DNA of 64,000 nt, taken from assembly GCA_022360015.1 (NCBI GenBank), contig JAKSDQ010000214.1:1-64000 (forward strand). The letters are read 5' to 3'. This document shows, piece by piece, positions 13,546 through 22,638 of the stretch (positions within the stretch are counted from its first letter, which is position 1; each line of letters starts with the position of its first letter). The notes beneath the pieces are model-generated. The model saw nothing but the letters and a program-made list of their open reading frames with translations. It searched no databases and had not been told where the DNA came from. The position numbers and the translations under genes are program-made. The stretch is from Cytophagales bacterium. Lineage in GTDB: Bacteria; Bacteroidota; Bacteroidia; Cytophagales; Cyclobacteriaceae.

Positions 13546-14511
13546 ATGAAAAAGCAACCATCTGTCAATTATGTATTTCGCTGCTTAACATACTTTTTGA
13601 TTTATGGAGTTTTTCTAATGCTGCTTGCCGCATGCGACGATGATGATCCCGGAAGTAATGATAGCTTGTCGCTTGGCACGGAACAGTCGGAGGCGGTGGT
13701 CATGGATTACGTAAAGATCAATGCCCATTTACAGGCCGCCAGAAATATGGGTTCGGGAATCATGCCATTTGAGAGCGGAAACGGGCTGAATGGCAGGGCT
13801 TTCAGACAAGGGTTAACAAACCTGGAAGATGCCGGAAGCTTGACCGATTCGCTGTGGTTTGAATCCTGTGCCGCCGTTGACATATCTTTGAACGGTGGCA
13901 CGATAGCGATTACTATTGATTACGGTGAAACCGGGTGTGAGGAAAATGGAAACCTCTTGAAAGGGAAGATTTCCGAAACATTTACGTTCACCGGTGATTC
14001 GTTGGTGCAGGAGACCGTTTATGATCACTTTTCTTTTAATGATGTAAGCATCGATGGCACCAGGTCCGCCGGTTTTGCCCTGAACACATTGAATTCGGAG
14101 CGCTTCGTCGTTAGCTGGTCCGAGAACCTGCAAGTCTCCTGGAACGATGGAAGATCCTACTCCCTGGAGACAGATATGACCAGTAGCTTTGACGGTGAGG
14201 AAATAGTTTTAACCGGGTTTACTGACCTGTCTTCTTCCAATGGTAACCGTTATCAGGTTACTATTAGCGAGGCCTTAATTTATACTTTGGCTTGCATAGA
14301 AGAGGAAATTTATGCACCTGTGGAAGGGGTGGAGACACTTGTTGTTAACAATGATTCGGTAAACAATGATTCAATGGTCATCGACTACGGCCATGGCGAT
14401 TGCGACTACCTCGCAGAGATTGTACAAAATGGTGAAACGACCGTCATGGACATCAGTGAGGCGTACAAAGATATTGCTTTCGCTTTTGGTTTTAATTTTC
14501 GGGGGGCATGA
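13546..14511 (+). CDS. Hypothetical lipoprotein
   Basis: 321 residues with a lipobox (MLLAAC) followed by an acidic DDDDPGSND linker, typical of surface lipoproteins in this phylum. The body is strand-rich and has two similar pieces: IDYGETGCEENGNLLKGKI and IDYGHGDCDYLAEIVQNGET. This suggests a duplicated motif with one cysteine each. I do not recognise a family. The stop overlaps the ATG of a 57-codon frame coding for the end of a DUF2807-like protein, so the 3' region has been rearranged. Confidence 0.75.
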   Translation: MKKQPSVNYVFRCLTYFLIYGVFLMLLAACDDDDPGSNDSLSLGTEQSEAVVMDYVKINAHLQAARNMGSGIMPFESGNGLNGRAFRQGLTNLEDAGSLTDSLWFESCAAVDISLNGGTIAITIDYGETGCEENGNLLKGKISETFTFTGDSLVQETVYDHFSFNDVSIDGTRSAGFALNTLNSERFVVSWSENLQVSWNDGRSYSLETDMTSSFDGEEIVLTGFTDLSSSNGNRYQVTISEALIYTLACIEEEIYAPVEGVETLVVNNDSVNNDSMVIDYGHGDCDYLAEIVQNGETTVMDISEAYKDIAFAFGFNFRGA

Positions 14512-14681
14512 TCACGACGATCATGCCGGTGATTGTATCGAACGGAGTGGCGTTGGCTGAAGTGAATGCGAGTGATAAACTTGCCGTTACGATCAAAGGA
14601 GGCGGTGCCGTATATTACAAAGGTAATCCCGGGATTACAAGTGATGTGGGATTGATTGGCAAATTGATAGATGCCAATTAA
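14508..14681 (+). pseudogene. C-terminal remnant of a DUF2807 (head GIN) protein
   Basis: The 57-codon frame from ATG 14508 ends LAEVNASDKLAVTIKGGGAV, YYKGNPGITSDVGLIG, KLIDAN. The GxGxxYYKGNP motif followed by a final SxxGxxGxL is the closing repeat of DUF2807 putative auto-transporter adhesin proteins. The rest of the beta-helix is absent, so this is most likely a truncated gene. It overlaps the upstream lipoprotein stop by 4 bp and might still be translated as a short peptide. Confidence 0.6.
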
Positions 14682-14773
14682 GGGTTAATTGTAAGTTGAC
14701 TTAGTCGATAATCGCTTTTATGCTTTTGTTTAAGTAGCGAAAGTTACAAACCATATGTTTGTAATGAATCCAG

Positions 14774-14799
14774 CCCCGGCACAGTGCCGGGTTTTTTTT
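14774..14799 (+). terminator. Intrinsic terminator
   Basis: CCCGGCAC and GTGCCGGG form a strong GC stem followed by eight or nine T. It ends the lipoprotein transcript before the ABC transporter genes. Confidence 0.8.
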
Positions 14800-14942
14800 A
14801 TACTATTTTCACAAAAGGTTTCGCACAGGAATAAACTTTTTTATTTTATTTTTCTTATACTTTTACGGAGCTTTTATACTTGACCCACATGCGGGCTGAC
14901 TCAGACAGGAATTAGTGGGCATGTGATTTTTCAGAAAAACAA

Positions 14943-15569
14943 ATGGTTCAAACCACTGGATTAGCATACGCATACAACGCCCACACTGCCTTCAGGTTTC
15001 CGGACATTGACCTGCCCGACTTTGAAAACCTCATAATTTTAGGGGAATCCGGTATTGGAAAAACCACCCTCTTGCATTTGCTGGCAGGGTTGTTAACCCC
15101 GGAATCCGGACAAATTATTATCAACAACAAAGAAATCACACGCCTTAATCCGCGTGAATTAGACCATTTTCGCGGTAACAATGTGGGTTTTATTTTCCAA
15201 AGATCCTATTTTGTCCGCTCCCTCTCACTGATTGAAAACCTGCTGCTCCTGCAATATCTGGCGGGTATCAAGGCTGACCGGAAAAAAATAAACCAGGTAC
15301 TGGACAGCCTTGGAATAAAAGACAAGGGCCATCGTAAAACCTATCAACTCAGCCAGGGCGAACAGCAGCGAGCTTCCATTGCGCTGGCCGTCATCAACGA
15401 CCCTAAAGTAATCCTGGCCGACGAACCAACCTCCAGTCTGGATGATAAAAACTGCCACGCAGTAGCCACCTTGCTAAAATCCCGCGCTAAAGAAACGGGA
15501 GCTAATCTGGTGGTCATTACACACGATCAACGACTGAAGTCTGAATTTAAAAACTATCTCCAGCTATGA
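14943..15569 (+). CDS. ABC transporter ATP-binding protein, LolD/MacB type
   Basis: 208 residues with every ABC motif: Walker A GESGIGKT (34-41), Q-loop VGFIFQ, signature LSQGE (136-140), Walker B ILADE (157-161) and switch H194 (VITHD). The short length and the following FtsX-like permease place it in the LolD/MacB group, which drives extrusion or mechanotransmission rather than import. It overlaps the permease by 4 bp (ATGA). The His-rich permease and the neighbouring HupE-type gene suggest a link to metal handling; that is inference. Confidence 0.9.
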   Translation: MVQTTGLAYAYNAHTAFRFPDIDLPDFENLIILGESGIGKTTLLHLLAGLLTPESGQIIINNKEITRLNPRELDHFRGNNVGFIFQRSYFVRSLSLIENLLLLQYLAGIKADRKKINQVLDSLGIKDKGHRKTYQLSQGEQQRASIALAVINDPKVILADEPTSSLDDKNCHAVATLLKSRAKETGANLVVITHDQRLKSEFKNYLQL

Positions 15570-16783
15570 ATTTGTTTAAACTAACCTGGAAAAACCTGTT
15601 GGCCAGGCCCCTATCGACCCTGTTAAGCCTTATTTTAATCATGCTGGGTGTGGGGTTGATCACCTTTGTCCTCCAGATGAAGCAGGATTTTGAAAGCCAG
15701 ATGGACAAAAATATTAAAGGGATCGATATGGTGGTAGGGGCCAAGGGCAGCCCACTGCAACTTATTCTTTCAGCAGTATTCCACATCGATGCCCCGACAG
15801 GAAACATCAAATTGGCAGAGGCTGAAAAACTTCGTAAAAACCGCTTTGTAAAATCAGCCATACCTTTATCATATGGTGATAGTTACAACGGCTATAGGAT
15901 TGTCGGTACGGATACAACCTATGACCGATTGTACAATGCCGGTTTAAAGACAGGTGACCTCAGGAAAGCTAACTTCGAAGCCAACCTGGGTAGCGAGGTC
16001 GCCGAAAACCTGAAATTAAGGATAGGAGACAAATTTTCCGGCGCTCATGGCCTCGTAGAAGGTGGAGAAGCCCATGACGATACGCAATATATAGTGGTGG
16101 GTATTTTTGAAACGACCAATACCGTGTTGGATCAGTTAATTCTGACAAACCTGCAAAGTGTTTGGGAGGTGCACAATCATAAAAAAGTCGATTCCCATGA
16201 AGAAACATCGGAAGACCACCCGGATCATAAACTTCCTGACCTGGAAATCACAGCCCTGTTGATAAAGTTTCGCAGCCCTATGGGAGTGGTGCAATTGCCC
16301 AGGTGGGTCAATACACAGACCAACATGCAGGCCGCTGTGCCGTCTTATGAGTTGAAAAGACTGATCAATCTGATGGGTGTCGGTATCGACACTATCAATA
16401 GCGTGGCAGTAGTCATAATGATTGTCGCTGGAATAAGTGTTTTTATCAGCCTTTTCAATAGTTTAAAAGAAAGACAACCCGAGCTCGCCCTGATGCGGTC
16501 TTATGGAGCCTCAAGAAATCAGCTTGCTGTCACTATTTTGCTGGAGGGCTTGTTTATTACTTTATCCGGTTACCTATTGGGTTTACTGCTAAGTAAAGCA
16601 GGCCTCGCAGTCATCGTCCGCTTTTTTCCCCAGGGCTTGACCTTGCAATCTCCCCCCTTGTCCTTCACCATGCCTGAATTTTATCTGTTAGTCATTATGC
16701 TGTCCATCGGCCTCCTCGCCTCATTGATCCCTGTGCTTCAAGCCATCAGGCTCAACATCTCCCGCACCCTTTCAAAATTTTAG
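15566..16783 (+). CDS. FtsX-like ABC permease with a histidine-rich periplasmic loop
   Basis: 405 residues in the MacB/LolCE plan: one N-terminal membrane helix (about 15-37), a periplasmic domain (40-270) and three C-terminal helices in an FtsX domain (about 280-400, with LKERQPELALMRSYGAS). The periplasmic domain carries H161, H170 and a cluster H203, H205, H211, H218, H221 (EVHNHKKVDSHEETSEDHPD), which is unusual for this family and looks like a metal-binding site. Related ABC/FtsX pairs such as the Vibrio zrg cluster are zinc-regulated. It forms an operon with the ATPase upstream. Confidence 0.85.
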   Translation: MNLFKLTWKNLLARPLSTLLSLILIMLGVGLITFVLQMKQDFESQMDKNIKGIDMVVGAKGSPLQLILSAVFHIDAPTGNIKLAEAEKLRKNRFVKSAIPLSYGDSYNGYRIVGTDTTYDRLYNAGLKTGDLRKANFEANLGSEVAENLKLRIGDKFSGAHGLVEGGEAHDDTQYIVVGIFETTNTVLDQLILTNLQSVWEVHNHKKVDSHEETSEDHPDHKLPDLEITALLIKFRSPMGVVQLPRWVNTQTNMQAAVPSYELKRLINLMGVGIDTINSVAVVIMIVAGISVFISLFNSLKERQPELALMRSYGASRNQLAVTILLEGLFITLSGYLLGLLLSKAGLAVIVRFFPQGLTLQSPPLSFTMPEFYLLVIMLSIGLLASLIPVLQAIRLNISRTLSKF

Positions 16784-16840
16784 GTTTCTGAACACCTATG
16801 CTACCCATATCCTGTCCCTCCGGAACATAGAAGATTATGC

Positions 16841-16880
16841 TCACACACCCACACTCACACTCACCCTCAAACTCAAACTT
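16841..16880. repeat. Low-complexity CACACT-type stretch
   Basis: A short run of imperfect CACACT/CTCAAA hexamers in the intergenic region between the permease and the dipeptidase. No function is implied. Confidence 0.4.
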
Positions 16881-16971
16881 TATTTATTGGGTGTTTTTGA
16901 TTATCTTCATGACAGTATGAGGAATGATTTTTATTTTACTTTTTCAACTATCATTTAAACAATAGTAAATC

Positions 16972-18282
16972 ATGCATTTTGGAATTAAAAAAATCAATGT
17001 AAATCAAATTGCTTTGTTGATGGCAATGACCATGTTGTCGGCCTGTACTACCCAAACAAACTCCGGTGAATCTGAAAATGCTGCTTCAGCAGGAGATAAT
17101 GATCAGATCAGGAAAAAGGCGATGGCTATTCACGACAGGGTACTTACCATTGATACCCATGCCGATACACCGTTAAGGATGATACAACCGGGATTTGACA
17201 TGGGCGAAAGACATGACCCCAACGAAACCGGTTCCAAAGTCGATTATCCGAGAATGATCGAAGGAGGCCTGGATGGTATCTTTTTCGCTGCCTTTGTTGC
17301 CCAGGGTGCCAGAGATGATGCAGGCAACGTAGGCGCCAAGACATTATGCCTGCAAATGATTGACTCCATTGTAGCCTCTACCGAAAAATACAGTGACCTT
17401 GCCGGGTTGGCCCTGACGCCCGATGATGCCTACAGACTGGAAAAGGAAGGTAAAAGGGCTATATATATAGGTATAGAAAATGGATACCCCATCGGAGGCG
17501 ACGTATCGAATGTGGAAGTATATTTTAACAAGGGGGTAAGGTATATTACCCTGGTGCATTCATCCAACAATGATTTAGCGGATTCCGCTACCGATGAAAA
17601 GGGACCTGAGCACGGCGGGATCAGCGAGTTAGGCATGCGTGTGGTACGCGAAATGAATCGTTTGGGTATTATGGTGGACATTTCCCATGGTAACGACAGC
17701 GTTTTTTACGATGCTATAAAAATATCGCAGGCCCCTATTATTGCTTCACATTCCAATGCCAGGAGCGTGACAGACAGTCCTAGAAATATGACCGATGAGA
17801 TGTTGAAATTAATGGCTGAAAATGGTGGGGTAGTACAGTTGACCATGTTGAGTAGTTACCTGATGGATATACCCGAAAATACTGAACGCGATGCTGCAAT
17901 AGCGGCGCTTCGTGAAAAATACCCTGATATGGCTGCACTGACTGCTGAGGAAAGACAAAAAGTCAGAAAAGAATTTCAGGCGATCAATGAAAAATACCCA
18001 GAACCCTTAGCCAATGTGGAACATGTGGCTGACCATATCGACCATATTGCAAAAGTTGCAGGAATCGACCATGTTGGCATCGGTTGTGATTTTGACGGAG
18101 GAGGAGGAATCGAGGGTGTATTTGATGTAAGTGAGGTGAAGAACATAACGATAGAACTGGTAGAACGCGGGTATACCGAAGAAGAAATCAGGAAAATTTG
18201 GGGAGGTAACATCATGAGGGTGTTCAGGGAAGTGCAGACCACCGCGGAAAAAATTCAATCGGGTGAACTGGCCGCTAATTAA
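16972..18282 (+). CDS. Membrane dipeptidase, M19 family lipoprotein
   Basis: 436 residues with lipobox MLSAC (C25), so anchored in a cell-envelope membrane. The binuclear zinc site of M19 (renal dipeptidase) is visible: H63/D65 in TIDTHADTP, a glutamate in IGIENGYP, histidines in DISHGND and IIASHSNAR, and aspartate in GIGCDFDGGGG. It hydrolyses dipeptides, often with a D-residue at the C-terminus. Length is slightly above the usual 400 because of the lipoprotein leader and an insertion at about 300-345 rich in charged residues. Confidence 0.9.
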   Translation: MHFGIKKINVNQIALLMAMTMLSACTTQTNSGESENAASAGDNDQIRKKAMAIHDRVLTIDTHADTPLRMIQPGFDMGERHDPNETGSKVDYPRMIEGGLDGIFFAAFVAQGARDDAGNVGAKTLCLQMIDSIVASTEKYSDLAGLALTPDDAYRLEKEGKRAIYIGIENGYPIGGDVSNVEVYFNKGVRYITLVHSSNNDLADSATDEKGPEHGGISELGMRVVREMNRLGIMVDISHGNDSVFYDAIKISQAPIIASHSNARSVTDSPRNMTDEMLKLMAENGGVVQLTMLSSYLMDIPENTERDAAIAALREKYPDMAALTAEERQKVRKEFQAINEKYPEPLANVEHVADHIDHIAKVAGIDHVGIGCDFDGGGGIEGVFDVSEVKNITIELVERGYTEEEIRKIWGGNIMRVFREVQTTAEKIQSGELAAN

Positions 18283-18793
18283 AAGGTTATTGTTGCTGTT
18301 TCTGGCCGGTGCCTTGCCAGTTGATTTACCCCTAAAGGCCCATCCGTTAAGACTTTCTTTGTGCGAAATTGAATACACTTCTGACAAAAAACTGCTGAAA
18401 GTTAATTTAAAGCTTTTTTTGACGGATGTGAATGAGGCCCTGGTTTTTGACCCTTATAGCAAAGAACTGGCTTTTTGCAAGCCCAATGAAAGCCCCCGCG
18501 CTGAGACTTTATTAGTAAATTACCTGAACCAATATTTTTATATTAAAATCAATGGAAAAAAGCTACCCCTTGAAATCAGGCATAAAAAACTCAGTGGGGA
18601 GGGCGACAATACGGCTTTGTGGTTATTTTTCCAATACGAACAGGTTGGGCCCATCAATGAACTCGAAATCCGTGATGATGTTTTTACGGATTTGTTTTTT
18701 GACCAGTCAAACTTAGTTTATCTGCATATCGATGGAGAGCCCAGGAGCCTTATGCTCAATAAAAAATCACCAGTACATACCTTAAACTTTTAA
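18263..18793 (+). CDS. DUF6702 family protein
   Basis: 176 residues, GTG start at 18263 overlapping the dipeptidase stop by 20 bp. A signal peptide is followed by the conserved start HPLRLSLCEIEYTSDKKLLK, then VNLKLFLTDVNEAL, the pattern of DUF6702 exported proteins. The family is regularly found beside HupE-type membrane proteins or peptidases. Its function is unknown. A truncated second family member lies at 19539-19664. Confidence 0.75.
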   Translation: MNWPLIKRLLLLFLAGALPVDLPLKAHPLRLSLCEIEYTSDKKLLKVNLKLFLTDVNEALVFDPYSKELAFCKPNESPRAETLLVNYLNQYFYIKINGKKLPLEIRHKKLSGEGDNTALWLFFQYEQVGPINELEIRDDVFTDLFFDQSNLVYLHIDGEPRSLMLNKKSPVHTLNF

Positions 18794-18794
18794 A

Positions 18795-19379
18795 ATGTTA
18801 CCGTTTCATTTTTACTTAAAACTCGGTTTTGAACACATATCAAATTTGGCAGGCTACGATCACATTATGTTTTTGGTAGCGTTGTGTGCCGTTTACAATG
18901 TAAGCCAATGGCGCCATGTATTAATTTTAGTTACAGCCTTTACCATCGGGCATTCGGTCACGTTATCGTTGGCTACATTTGATATTTTGACTATTCCGTC
19001 GGCCATCATAAAATTTCTGATTCCTGTCACCATTTTTCTTACCGCCTTAAACAATGTAGTCTCCCCTCCACCGGATACCACCAGTCCTAAGATCCGCAGG
19101 AATTATTTTGTGGCCCTTTTTTTCGGATTTATCCATGGAATGGATTTTTCGAATTATTTTAAAGCACTGATTGGTGAATTCGGAAGCATTTTTCAACCGC
19201 TTCTGGCCTTTAATCTTGGTATAGAATTAGGACAAATATTAGTGGTGATCGGTATATTTATACTAGCTTTTGTAGCCTTGACCCTGCTGAGGTTTAAACC
19301 CAGGGAGTGGAATTTATTCATTTCAGGAGCGGCGGCTGGTATGTCACTGATTTCAATGATTGAAAACAGGTTTTGGTAA
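18795..19379 (+). CDS. HupE/UreJ family membrane protein
   Basis: 194 residues with about six membrane helices. The HupE/UreJ signature histidines are present: GYDHIMFLVAL, FTIGHSVTLSLA and FIHGMDFSNYF. Family members are thought to carry nickel or another divalent metal across the inner membrane. It begins 2 bp after the DUF6702 gene, so the two are one transcriptional unit. With the His-rich FtsX permease nearby, a metal-related role for this cluster is plausible but unproven. Confidence 0.8.
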   Translation: MLPFHFYLKLGFEHISNLAGYDHIMFLVALCAVYNVSQWRHVLILVTAFTIGHSVTLSLATFDILTIPSAIIKFLIPVTIFLTALNNVVSPPPDTTSPKIRRNYFVALFFGFIHGMDFSNYFKALIGEFGSIFQPLLAFNLGIELGQILVVIGIFILAFVALTLLRFKPREWNLFISGAAAGMSLISMIENRFW

Positions 19380-19396
19380 TTTTTTATGGAGAAAGG

Positions 19397-19549
19397 ATGA
19401 GTAATAATTCGTTGAGAGCAAAATCGGGTTTTTTCCATGTGATGGTGTTGTTACGGTTATTTGGCGGGGATATCCAGCCGTGCTGGCTGGCGCTGGGGAC
19501 AGCATTTTTGGCAGCATTGGTATACTTGATTGATCATTATGGCTTTTAA
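19397..19549 (+). CDS. Small membrane protein (50 aa)
   Basis: ATG 19397 is preceded by GGAGAAAGG, a good ribosome binding site in a phylum where these are rare. The 50 residues start MSNNSLRAKSGFFHVMVLLR and hold one long hydrophobic segment (CWLALGTAFLAALVYLIDHY). The stop overlaps the start of the next frame. It is probably co-transcribed with the HupE-type gene. No family is recognised. Confidence 0.5.
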   Translation: MSNNSLRAKSGFFHVMVLLRLFGGDIQPCWLALGTAFLAALVYLIDHYGF

Positions 19550-19664
19550 CAGACACATCAAACGATGGCTCCTGTTGCCCTGTGCTCTGGCTTTTTCTGA
19601 CTTTGCGGAAGGGCATGCTTTTTATGTAAGGGTGGTTGATATAAAGGCCAGAAAAAATTGTTAA
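19539..19664 (+). pseudogene. Truncated second DUF6702 gene
   Basis: A 41-codon frame: a signal-peptide-like start (MAFNRHIKRWLLLPCALAFS) followed by EGHAFYVRVVDIKARKN. The H-x-FYV-x-V-x-(D/E)I motif is exactly how DUF6702 proteins begin after their leader, compared with HPLRLSLCEIEY in the intact gene at 18263. The rest of the domain is missing. The following frame (19693-19959) is unrelated by eye. Confidence 0.55.
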
Positions 19665-19692
19665 TTATATTGTACAAAAAACTAAAATTATT

Positions 19693-19959
19693 TTGAATAG
19701 TAAATCGAAAGCATTAATTTTCTATCACCTTACCTTAATATGGAAGGAGGAAGGGTTGGAAGAGTTCCGGTATAACGGAAACTACCCCCTGCCATTTCGA
19801 AATAGAGGATGTTCCGGTGTTAAAACCTTTGTAATCAACACAAAACTCCTGACAGAATTATATGATGATCAGGTCGATGTTGTCAATGTTCATATTAGGG
19901 ATAATCACAGGGCATTAAACCTTGATAAAAGGGAAAAACAGTGGAAACCGGTATTTTAA
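19693..19959 (+). CDS. Hypothetical protein (about 88 aa)
   Basis: An open frame from TTG 19693 with no ATG near the start. It reads FRYNGNYPLPFRNRGCSGVK, then TFVINTKLLTELYDDQVDVV and NVHIRDNHRALNLDKREKQW. The composition is protein-like, and codon use resembles the neighbours. It lies between the truncated DUF6702 gene and an S9 peptidase. I recognise no family; it may be a fragment of a larger gene. Confidence 0.35.
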   Translation: MNSKSKALIFYHLTLIWKEEGLEEFRYNGNYPLPFRNRGCSGVKTFVINTKLLTELYDDQVDVVNVHIRDNHRALNLDKREKQWKPVF

Positions 19960-20016
19960 TTCCGGACTGATAATTGTTTAACCAGCTAAAATTATAACAA
20001 TGTAAAGCCATAAAAT

Positions 20017-22473
20017 ATGAAAAAATTAACCCTTACCATTTTTATACTAACGCCGTTCCTGATTTTTGGCCAGGTAAATACCGGCTATCAGGTACCACCC
20101 AGGGAAATTGCCGATCTGGTAAATGCACCACAAACGCCGGCCGTCACTGTCAACGCCAGAGGTGACTGGATGCTGTTGATGGAAAGGCCGGGCTACATCT
20201 CGATAGAGGAACTGGCCCAGCCTGAGTTAAGACTGGCAGGACTACGGATCAATCCCCGTACCAATGGGCCGAGCCGTGGCAGTAACTTTGTAAACCTGAA
20301 GATAAAAAGTGTTCAGGGTGACCAGGGTCGTCAGATTCAGGGATTGCCTGCCCATCCCCTCATACAGAATGTAAGCTGGTCACCGGATGGTCAGAAAATA
20401 GCCTTTACCCTCATGAAAGATCAGGGTTTGGAGCTATGGATGGCTGATTTCAACGACGGCAGGGCACAACAGCTCACCGGACCGGTGATCAATGATGCCC
20501 TCGGTGGCACGCCCTATCAATGGTTTTCCGATAGCAAAAGGATAATTTTTCGATCCGTACTGGAAAACAGGGGAGATGCACCCGCCAGTTCCATCGTGCC
20601 CTCAGGTCCGACTATTCAGGAAACTTCCGGGAGAAAAGCACCAGTGAGAACCTATCAGGATTTATTGAAAAACAAACATGACGAAGAACTATTCGAATAT
20701 TATGCAAGCGGGCAACTCGAAGTCATTAATCTTGAAACAAAATCCTTAACCCCTTTCGGTGAACCTGGCATTTATACCCAAATGTCACCGTCACCTGATG
20801 GAAAATATGTTCTGACAACGGTTGTTAACAAGCCTTATTCCTACCTGGTTCCGTTCAGCAGGTTTCCATTGAAGGCAACTGTGGTAGATGACCAGGGCAA
20901 TTTGGTCAGGGAAATAGCAGATATACCATTGGCTGAAAGCATTCCCAAAGGCTTTGGAGCCGTCCGAACAGGTCCAAGGGCGTTTATGTGGAGACATGAT
21001 CTTCCTGCCACCCTGTATTGGGCAGAGGCGCAGGATGAAGGTGATCCGGCTAAAGAAGTGGAAGTCAGGGACCAGTTATTTTACATGGAAGCCCCTTTCA
21101 ACAAAGCTAAGCAACCAGACATATCCATGAATCTACGTTATGGAGGTGTTACCTGGGGAGATGATAACCTGGCGATTGTTTATGAATGGTGGTGGACTTC
21201 CCGAAAGCAAGTTACTTCATCCTTTTTACCCGGCAAGACTGGAAGCAAGCAGGTGATATTCGATCGTTCCTTTGAGGACCGGTACAACGATCCCGGTACT
21301 TTTCAAACTACAGTCAATCAATTTGGTAAACGGGTATTACTCACTAATAAAAGAGGTACAAAGTTGTATCTGACCGGTCAGGGTGCGTCGCCGGAAGGCA
21401 ATCAACCTTTTGTGTATGAGTTTGAGGTAGCTACCGGAAAAACTACCGAGTTATGGCGTTCGAAAGCACCTTATTATGAGTTTCCAATACGCGTGCTGGA
21501 TGTTAACAAGAGCATTATATTAACACGAAGGGAGTCTAAGGAAGAACCGCCAAATTTTTTTCTGAGAGATTTGAAACGGAATAAAATCAGTGCTTTAACT
21601 GATATCCGGGATCCTTATCCGCAGTTAAAGGGCATAGAAAAACAAGTCGTTAAATATAAAAGAAATGACGGGGTTGATTTGAAAGGAGACCTGTACCTGC
21701 CTTTAGGCTATAAAAAGGAGGAAGGTCCGCTACCGGTTATCATGTGGGCCTATCCCAATGAGTACAAAAGCGCCGATGCTGCCAGCCAGGTTGAAGGTTC
21801 GCCTTATGAATTTATAAGGTTAGGCTGGTGGTCTCCGCTTTACTTTCTTACAAGGGGCTACGCGGTTTTTGACGACCCAAGTATGCCCGTCATTGGCGAA
21901 GGAGATGAAGAACCCAATGATAATTTCAGAACCCAACTGGTTAACAACGCAGCCGCTGCCATTGATAAATTGGTGGAGATGGGTATAGCGGATAAAGATA
22001 AAGTAGCTATTGGGGGGCATAGTTACGGTGCCTTCATGACAGCGAATTTACTAGCCCACTCCGATTTATTTGCTGCCGGAATAGCCCGGAGCGGAGCATA
22101 CAACAGAACTTTAACCCCCTTCGGTTTTCAGGCTGAGGAAAGAACTTATTGGGAGGCACCGGAGGTTTACTATACGATGTCCCCTTTCATGCATGCCGAT
22201 AAGATTAATGAGCCGATGTTAATGATTCATGGAGAAGCTGACAATAACTCTGGTACATACCCTTTGCAAAGTAAGCGGATGTTTGCGGCCATGAAGGGTT
22301 TGGGAGGTAAAGCAAGGTTGGTGATGTTGCCTCATGAAAGTCATGGTTACCGGGCAAAAGAGTCAATCCTTCATATGTTGTGGGAAATGAACCAACTGCT
22401 CGAGAAGTACGTCAAAAATGGAGGTGAAAAAGAGATGGATACCTCGATTAATCTGGAAGGAGGGGAGAAATAA
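20017..22473 (+). CDS. S9 family serine peptidase, glutamyl endopeptidase (CGEP) type
   Basis: 818 residues with a signal peptide (ends near LIFG). An N-terminal beta-propeller (about 80-560, with NVSWSPDGQKIAFTL) precedes an alpha/beta-hydrolase domain. The catalytic triad is S669 (GGHSYGAF), D742 (HGEADN) and H776 (PHESHGY). The GGHSYGAF motif and the DPSMPVIGEGDEEPND segment fit the S9D group that includes plant chloroplast glutamyl endopeptidase, which cuts after glutamate. It is probably periplasmic and degrades small peptides. Confidence 0.9.
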   Translation: MKKLTLTIFILTPFLIFGQVNTGYQVPPREIADLVNAPQTPAVTVNARGDWMLLMERPGYISIEELAQPELRLAGLRINPRTNGPSRGSNFVNLKIKSVQGDQGRQIQGLPAHPLIQNVSWSPDGQKIAFTLMKDQGLELWMADFNDGRAQQLTGPVINDALGGTPYQWFSDSKRIIFRSVLENRGDAPASSIVPSGPTIQETSGRKAPVRTYQDLLKNKHDEELFEYYASGQLEVINLETKSLTPFGEPGIYTQMSPSPDGKYVLTTVVNKPYSYLVPFSRFPLKATVVDDQGNLVREIADIPLAESIPKGFGAVRTGPRAFMWRHDLPATLYWAEAQDEGDPAKEVEVRDQLFYMEAPFNKAKQPDISMNLRYGGVTWGDDNLAIVYEWWWTSRKQVTSSFLPGKTGSKQVIFDRSFEDRYNDPGTFQTTVNQFGKRVLLTNKRGTKLYLTGQGASPEGNQPFVYEFEVATGKTTELWRSKAPYYEFPIRVLDVNKSIILTRRESKEEPPNFFLRDLKRNKISALTDIRDPYPQLKGIEKQVVKYKRNDGVDLKGDLYLPLGYKKEEGPLPVIMWAYPNEYKSADAASQVEGSPYEFIRLGWWSPLYFLTRGYAVFDDPSMPVIGEGDEEPNDNFRTQLVNNAAAAIDKLVEMGIADKDKVAIGGHSYGAFMTANLLAHSDLFAAGIARSGAYNRTLTPFGFQAEERTYWEAPEVYYTMSPFMHADKINEPMLMIHGEADNNSGTYPLQSKRMFAAMKGLGGKARLVMLPHESHGYRAKESILHMLWEMNQLLEKYVKNGGEKEMDTSINLEGGEK

Positions 22474-22514
22474 CAAAGCTGGCCGACCGAAATAACAGTT
22501 TATTGAAACTGGTA

Positions 22515-22556
22515 CATCCCGCTCATACTTTTGTCATTGCCGGAATGAGCGGGATG
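22515..22556 (+). terminator. 12-bp perfect inverted repeat after the S9 peptidase
   Basis: CATCCCGCTCAT (22515-22526) and ATGAGCGGGATG (22545-22556) pair exactly across an 18-nt loop. It lies 40 bp after the stop. There is no T-run, so it may be a 3' stabiliser rather than a true terminator. Confidence 0.55.
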
Positions 22557-22638
22557 AGGCTATATGATGGTAACATCTAAAGCTAATCCACGTTACTAAA
22601 GGGAAATCAAAGCTTTCATTAGGTAACAGGCAAACAGT

